Assembly (NCBI RefSeq): GCF_000003815.2
Contig: NC_049981.1
Coordinates: forward strand, 10,166,033 to 10,230,032
Direction of reading: 5' to 3'
From: Branchiostoma floridae
Taxonomy: Eukaryota > Chordata > Leptocardii > Amphioxiformes > Branchiostomatidae
DNA: 64,000 nt
Both the position numbers and the translations under genes were made by a program. Positions 58,427 to 64,000 of this stretch are shown one piece after another (position 1 is the first letter of the stretch; every line of letters starts with the position of its first letter). The notes below the pieces were generated by a model. That model saw only the letters and a list, made by a program, of their open reading frames with translations, was not told where the DNA came from and searched no databases.

Positions 58427-59603
58427 GTAATTGAGATTCGGTTTGGCATTGCCTCTAACATCTAGCAACTTTATAGTTTATCTAGAGACTTTATAGTTTA
58501 TACAGTTTGTTTCCTTCAACTAGCCCCTTAGAAATTCCCTGGCATGTGCTAATGAACTGGGCGGGCAACACCCTTAGCGCAGTAGAGATAGTGGCATGCT
58601 CACAATGGTATGGTTACTAGGCTATAGATGTGCCTCCTGGCGACATTTTTAAAACCATGCTTAACAGCACTAGCCTGGGTACCATCCTGATACAGTAGTA
58701 GTTCGCACCTAAATTCACTTCTGCTATCAATCTGGAGACCTTCACATTCAAACTGTTTGGTGCTAACAGCAGTTGATGAGCGAAATAAGGAATGGGTTTT
58801 AGAGCATTTCGTTCGATGACAACAGGCTTCCCACAAGCAGACGGAACGCCAGATCGAATGATCGCTTGAACTCATTCTATAATTCGCTCATATGATGTAG
58901 GGACCAATCAGCGCCTGCGTCCAAAATTTGGATGATTCCAGACATTAAGATTGTCCGCGTTCCAGCGGAAACACAGAGAAGCGACATATATAGTGTATAA
59001 TAAATGTCAGAGCTAGAAGTGACTGTATATAGCATATGATGAATACCGGAGCAAACTACTTTCAGGATGGTACCCAGGCTAAAACAGCGCTACATGACAA
59101 TCCAAGGTACGAGACAACCAGAGGAGTCCATGCTTTAGCAGGCCTCAAAAGCAGATGACTACGTTCAAATTCCTTCAATTTATTTCTCATCCATCATACA
59201 AAAATCTACAAGTGTACATGTAGGAATTTAAGAAGTACTAATCGTTAGAAAATCGTCTCATGCTGTTAGCTATGCTTCGTATATAAACTTATACAATATG
59301 GGGTTTAGGCACAGGTAGCTTTTACATCTTCTAAAACAATCAATAAAAATAATGCCCCAACAGTTTGCCAACATCTAGTAGAATTTTTGCGTTGTTTCAA
59401 TGTTTTCTTACTACACAACTGCAACAGAAAGCATCACAGCAAATGGTAAAATCATAAAACTAAATTCATAGCTGCTATTAAAATGGACAAATCTTTTTAT
59501 ACAATGAGAAATATATAATGCAGAATACATGGGGATAGTACACTTTGTACATATGTTGATATGGAAAGAGGATCAATGTTTGGGGAGCTACATAGACCTT
59601 TAA

Positions 59604-60253
59604 GGTTTCAGGGTTGGCTAAATTGGCATTTTCACTTTCCATTGTTTTCTCATTAATGAATTAAGAAAGAATGGAACTGTAACGAATATTGATAGATAGG
59701 TATGAAAGAATTCTAAATCTGATTTTTTTGGGGCCATATGGATGACGTCATCAGGTTTTATTGCCCCAAATATTATTTTTTTCTATGAGAAAATACAAGA
59801 CTTTGGTACATACCACTGTAATGAAACTATGTTTTTCATGTGCATAATGATGAAGGCTACAAGCTCTTTTTTGCGCCAATCGATATCTGCTAATGATCTG
59901 TAGTTATTAGAAAATAATTGTTTTCATCTAATTAAAAAAAATCATTTTCTAATAATTACAGATCATTAGCAGATATCGATTGGCGCAAAAAAGAGCTTGT
60001 AGCCTTCATCATTATGCACATGAAAAACATAGTTTCATTGCAGTGGTATGTACCAAAGTGCTGTATTTTCCCATAGAAAAAATAATATTTGGGGGCAATA
60101 AAACCTGATGACGTCATCCATATGGCCCAAAAAATCAGATTTAGAATTCTATCATGCCGATCTATCAATATTCCTTACAGTTCCATTCTTTCTTAATTCA
60201 TTAATGAGAAAACAATGAAAAGTCAAAATGCCAATTTAGCCAACCCTGAAACC
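59604..60253. mobile_element. 650-bp foldback element flanked by TTAA
   Basis: Almost perfect palindrome. The left arm (59604 to about 59920) and right arm (about 59944 to 60253) are inverse copies with a ~25-base AT-rich centre. Ends ggtttcagggttggctaaat and the inverse, with ttaa directly outside both (59600-59603, 60254-60257). The arms differ at only scattered bases. No coding potential. Confidence 0.85.
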
Positions 60254-60537
60254 TTAAGATATTAGTGAAAAACAGTTAACTGCTCGTGCTGAATACAACA
60301 TTTACCATTATCCACGTTATGCAGCAAAATTATAGGTTCAGAGAATGTAATTCATCTCATCATATATATGTTCAAATACGTTGTTTTGGAATGTACATGT
60401 AAATACTGTGTACAAATATCCGCAAGTTTACAAGCAAGCCCTTAATAGGTTACTGATATCTTACATGGACATCCTACCGTAACAACAAGTACCAAACTTG
60501 CCCCAAAATTTACAAATGCTATCCTTCATCAAAAGAA

Positions 60538-63500
60538 TTAAAACCTGTAAGAATCGAAGTCCATCTTTTGACACAGCACCCCTGTAAGGATGAACTCAGC
60601 ACTGTAGACATCTGAAAAGTGACGTTGCAGAAAACATAGTGAGCATACAGTATACAACATAATTCAATGTTTAAATCCATGATTATTGTAGATATACAAG
60701 TAACATGCAAACTTCCTGTCAATGCCATCATTCATGTATGGCCATGTTGATTAGATTACATTGATGACATTCACACATATTTTGCCCGTTGTCCAAAGAA
60801 GTTTTCTGCATACTGTAAATTGTGCGAGCTGCAAAATATTACAAAATGGATACTGATTTTGTAGAATGACAAAGCAGGGTTGGCCAAGTCCACTAGCCCA
60901 ATTGTCCAGGGCAAGTTAAAGTGCCGATCGGCAAGGGCATGTCCTACCCCACTGGTCCGATCGGTTACGTAAGATTTTTCAATGAGAGAGGTTCTGATAT
61001 ATTTGTAACCTTTCAGAGTCATAGCATCAAGCATTGGTCAACACAGTAAAATAGAGGCAACAATAAAAGAATACCATCGATGGAATTGAAAATACTTGTT
61101 CGAAAGTGTTCGAAATACCCATCTGCAATCTGCAATTTGCAGAAGGATTTTCAAGATTGCAGAAGAAAAATTAAACAATCTGCAATTTTGCAGAATGAAA
61201 AAATCAGGATTGGGATTCAATGGTTTTTAATATGTTAGCAAACTAGTGGCATTTTCACCCCTACAAGACAACATTAGCTCCTGTATGTTGTCTTGGCATT
61301 GTCTTGCTTTTGTTTCCTATTGGACTATCTAAAAGTTGTCTTCACCTCCTTTGCATATCAATTCATAGTTAGGGTATGAAACCTGTATGAAACCTCCAAT
61401 AGATAAGCTCAGTGTCACTGACAAAAGGTGGATGCTACCTTAAAAATTCTGTTCCCAAAAATCATATACAGTTGCTTATTTGGTGTACCTTTATTAGTAT
61501 TTTGTGTGGAAGTAGGTGTGATAATAACTAAGTACATTTATGAATTGATTGGTATAATTCAAGCTGTAGTAACCCGTTATGTAGTGTCATGGCAATGTGG
61601 ATAAAACACTTATGGTGGTATCAGGGAATTATAACTTCCCTGCAGAAAAGGATTATCTTTGCAGACTGAAATTGAAAATAGAGTGAGAGAAATAAAAATC
61701 ACAGTAATGCTATGCATTGCAAAGCTAAATATGATTTATATGCAAGACATTATTAGGTTGGGAAGGATGTTTGGAGGCTTGTGTGTTTGCAGAAAGTATT
61801 TCCGAATTGCAGAAGAAAATTTTGACAATCTGCAATATTGCAGAACACCGGAAAAAAGTATTTCGACCACTGCTTAGACAAATGTCATCTAAATGTCAGG
61901 ACAAGTGAATTTTAGAAAACTTGTCCCACCCTGCAAAGTCAAGGGAGGAGATTTGGAAGAATTTTGGAAAAAATGAAGAATCTATCAAAGGAATCTTATT
62001 TGTCAAACTTTTGTCGTTTTTGCACCTCACATTGGTTTTGGGTTTCCCAGAGGATGTCATCAAATCAACATAACCTAGACAAAGCTCAGATGTTTAAGTA
62101 TTGTGCACTTTGCATTTGTGAGTTGAATAGTCAAAGGGTGTTACTTTCCATTCTAATGGAACATGAATGACTACTGAAGGAAGGAACAAAAGAGTGAACA
62201 AATGAAGGAACAAAGGAAGAGAGGACTACCTTATGATTTACTTTTCTGATGGGCAGAGGAAAAAGTTAGTAAAATCATCATAATTACATGACATTCATAA
62301 TCTGTTTCTTCACAAGATGAATATCATAGATACAGATTCATGAAACCTTACCGATATTGTTACTGGCATAGTCTGCACACATCTGTACATCACTCTCACA
62401 TGTTATGATAAAAATTCTGGGTGAACCCTGCAAAAAAAACATCATACAAGAATGAATCCTTGATAATAACACAATTGTGGGTCACACCGCAAACACAAAA
62501 CAACCGCAAAATATTTGTATTCTTCTCCCTGCCTAATCCTTTGTCTAAGTACTACAAATACATGTAACGTAAGGTTACCAGTTTACGTGCAGGACCAGTT
62601 TACGGTCACTTATTGGTGGATGCAGACTTCGAGGTCAATTGTAAAAAAGAAAATTCTCTTGAGTAGGAAAGAAGTACGTTTATATCATCTATGTGTCTTG
62701 CCTTATTTATCATATAACTTTGCATCCAGCAAATCACGTCTGAAAAGTCCGACAACAATTTACATTTACGCTTGAGTGCGCACAACACTATTACAGATGA
62801 CCCGGTTCTGATCGTAATTCTAGACGGCTATTTTCGTCCCCTCTTTAAAATCCAACAAACTCTTTATGAATTGAAACATCACCTCAAACCAAACCTGGAG
62901 TTCTTATCTCAAGAATGCATGGTGATTTTATGTATGTTGTCCAAGGAAACCCTTATAAACTGCATAAAAACAAGTGACTGTCCTCGCCGAGCGGGTAGTT
63001 TTCGAACGCCATCTTGCATCACGTGACTTGCCCGTTAAAGCTTGGTGCACTGGAGAGCGAGAAATTGTCGCAAGGGGCGCTGTTGGGGCTAATTTATGTG
63101 GGGAGGGCACGGCGTGAGCAAGCCACATGTATACTGAACGCGTTTCAAGGCCAGTTCCTATCTATACAGGTGATAGCAACATCCAAATTCGTTGCCATTA
63201 TTATGAGTAGCATTGTGCAAGTTGTCGAACAGCATGGCGCTCTGAGTGGCGTTCTGTTGGGGCAAAGATGACTTACCGATAACGTTTAGCGTCGATGCAA
63301 AGTGGCGGCATGGCCATATGTAAACAATTTATCCATTGTGTTATCTCAGTGAACTACGTGGGGAACTTTTAAGGGAAATGATCAGATATATGTCCTTTAG
63401 AAAAATAACCTCATGGAGAAACACCCAACTGACCGTAAATTGGTCACCCTGGAAGAATTCTTGGCTGCAGACTTGTTTATTAAAGACGCTCGTACGGCGA

Positions 63501-63889
63501 GAAATCCTCAGAAGAAATATGATGCCACACAGAGCTTGACGCAGACCGACTTTGAGGTCTTCCAATTAAGGACAGCTTTTCACTTCCCGGCCTGCGCGCT
63601 TTCCGTAAAACGGCATTATTAACAAATCGACCGTAAACTGGTAACCTTACGTTACATGTACGTAGTACACATTACAAATACACAACACATATACACAGCA
63701 TACATTACACAGTATTGTGATGGACCCAATCCTGGCAACAACAACCCTCTTTACCTGTCTCTGCTGTGAGGCCAACACCCTGTTAACTGCAGGTTTGGTC
63801 CCTATGACCTTCCCCCCTGCTGCCTCCACTATGGTCTTCATCATGTCCAGTCTGGGGATGACGTTTGGGGTCATGTAAAAGCAAGTGTC
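60538..63889 (-). CDS. PAXIP1: PAXIP1/PTIP C-terminal BRCT region, last three coding exons (5' partial)
   Basis: Three - strand exons in consistent phase: 63755-63889 (FYMTPNVIP..MKTIVEAAGGKVIG), 62352-62427 (GSPRIFIITCESDVQMCADY) and 60538-60611 (VYSAEFILTGVL..DFDSYRF, then TAA). Splice sites are ttacag|GACAC, CAG|gtaaag, gcag|GGTTC, ATCG|gtaagg and ttcag|ATGTC. The order and motifs match the final BRCT repeat of PTIP, the adaptor of KMT2C/D histone methyltransferase complexes and of the DNA-damage response; the vertebrate protein ends with the same layout (VHNAEFVLTGVLTQ.., DYESYKF). The C-terminal BRCT pair binds phosphoserine in vertebrates. The rest of the gene lies right of the window. 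The intron between the first two exons holds a 1086-bp transposon. It is a nuclear single-copy gene unrelated to the lectin array. Confidence 0.85.
61120..61205. repeat. cluster of ctgcaat/attgcag words in PAXIP1 intron
   Basis: Several ctgcaat and ttgcagaa words. A related stretch (attgcagaagaaa...caatctgcaat..tgcaga) recurs at 61800-61853, as a local direct duplication. Confidence 0.5.
61338..61480 (+). repeat. dispersed repeat, PAXIP1 intron copy
   Basis: Diverged copy of 9648-9790. Confidence 0.5.
62567..63652. mobile_element. 1086-bp TIR element with 8-bp duplication in PAXIP1 intron
   Basis: Terminal inverted repeats acgtaaggttaccagtttac and inverse at 63631-63652, with tacatgta directly outside both ends (62559-62566, 63653-63660). 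Extra sub-terminal copies of cagtttacggtcac occur inside. An 8-bp duplication fits hAT- or P-like elements. The internal frames are short and not recognised, so it is non-autonomous. Confidence 0.75.
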
Positions 63890-64000
63890 CTGTAAAACAA
63901 AGGAGTGTGTTGGCACAACTGCAGTTATATACATTTTTTAACACATTACCCGTATTTGTACAGTTGTGTAATTGTGTTCGGTTAGGATGGAGGGCGTCTA

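Larger units (their letters stand above)
57333..60537. other. convergent intergenic region between G6 and PAXIP1
   Basis: AT-rich, no coding exon recognised. Contains a candidate G6 poly(A) signal and the foldback element 59604-60253, which would lie in or near the PAXIP1 3' UTR. A possible PAXIP1 poly(A) signal on the - strand is at 59179-59184. Confidence 0.55.

Noticed and set aside
62928-63622. Several 60-85 aa frames inside the PAXIP1 intron
   Set aside because: They lie within the 62567-63652 transposon and resemble no PAXIP1 or transposase motif.

Overview
The window looks like animal (metazoan) genomic DNA, most likely from a cephalochordate (amphioxus, Branchiostoma). The reasons are the lectin architectures (F-type lectin, PAN/apple, C-type lectin, kringle and discoidin domains joined in many combinations), short GT-AG introns, many small MITEs and truncated LINEs, and a recognisable PAXIP1 (PTIP) tail at the right edge. 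The species assignment is inference; the eukaryotic gene structure is read directly from splice sites and exon phases.

Layout. Six paralogous genes (here G1 to G6) lie head to tail on the + strand from 352 to 57332. Each begins, where visible, with a signal-peptide exon and a short coiled-coil exon, followed by a two-exon F-type lectin domain (FLD, FTP/fucolectin). Different modules are then appended. G1 (352-6714, 5' exon outside the window): PAN, C-type lectin domain (CTLD), kringle. G2 (8385-18226): CTLD, kringle, a dead CTLD exon and two F5/8 type C (FA58C/discoidin) domains; it carries three frameshifts and looks like a pseudogene. G3 (20905-27223): PAN-CTLD, 450 aa, intact. G4 (36237-43959): two tandem FLDs, then PAN-CTLD, 593 aa, intact. 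G5 (46531-49615): kringle, 300 aa, intact. G6 (51837-57332): one FA58C domain, 374 aa, intact. I assembled the exons by hand; in G3, G4, G5 and G6 the exon lengths sum to whole codons with consistent phases.

Every module begins and ends in phase 1 (CTLD and FA58C have internal phase-0 introns), so modules can be duplicated, dropped or skipped without breaking the frame. G3 and G4 sit in a large segmental duplication (about 20.5-29.4 kb and 35.9-46.2 kb). Their introns share the same old insertions: a tRNA-like SINE, and a cacctcaccagtcac minisatellite always found between the PAN and CTLD exons.

Between and inside the genes are several mobile elements whose ends can be read: a TTAA-flanked element in G2, two TTA-flanked short elements in G3 and G4 introns, an interleaved inverted-repeat block (30085-33661), a 650-bp TTAA-flanked foldback (59604-60253), a 1086-bp element with an 8-bp duplication (62567-63652), and fragments of one LINE family sharing a 3' tail. 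On the - strand, 60538-63889 holds the last three coding exons of PAXIP1, convergent to the lectin array, whose BRCT end marks the array's boundary.

The encoded proteins are probably secreted, oligomerising, multi-lectin pattern-recognition or agglutinin proteins. That role is inferred from domain content only.
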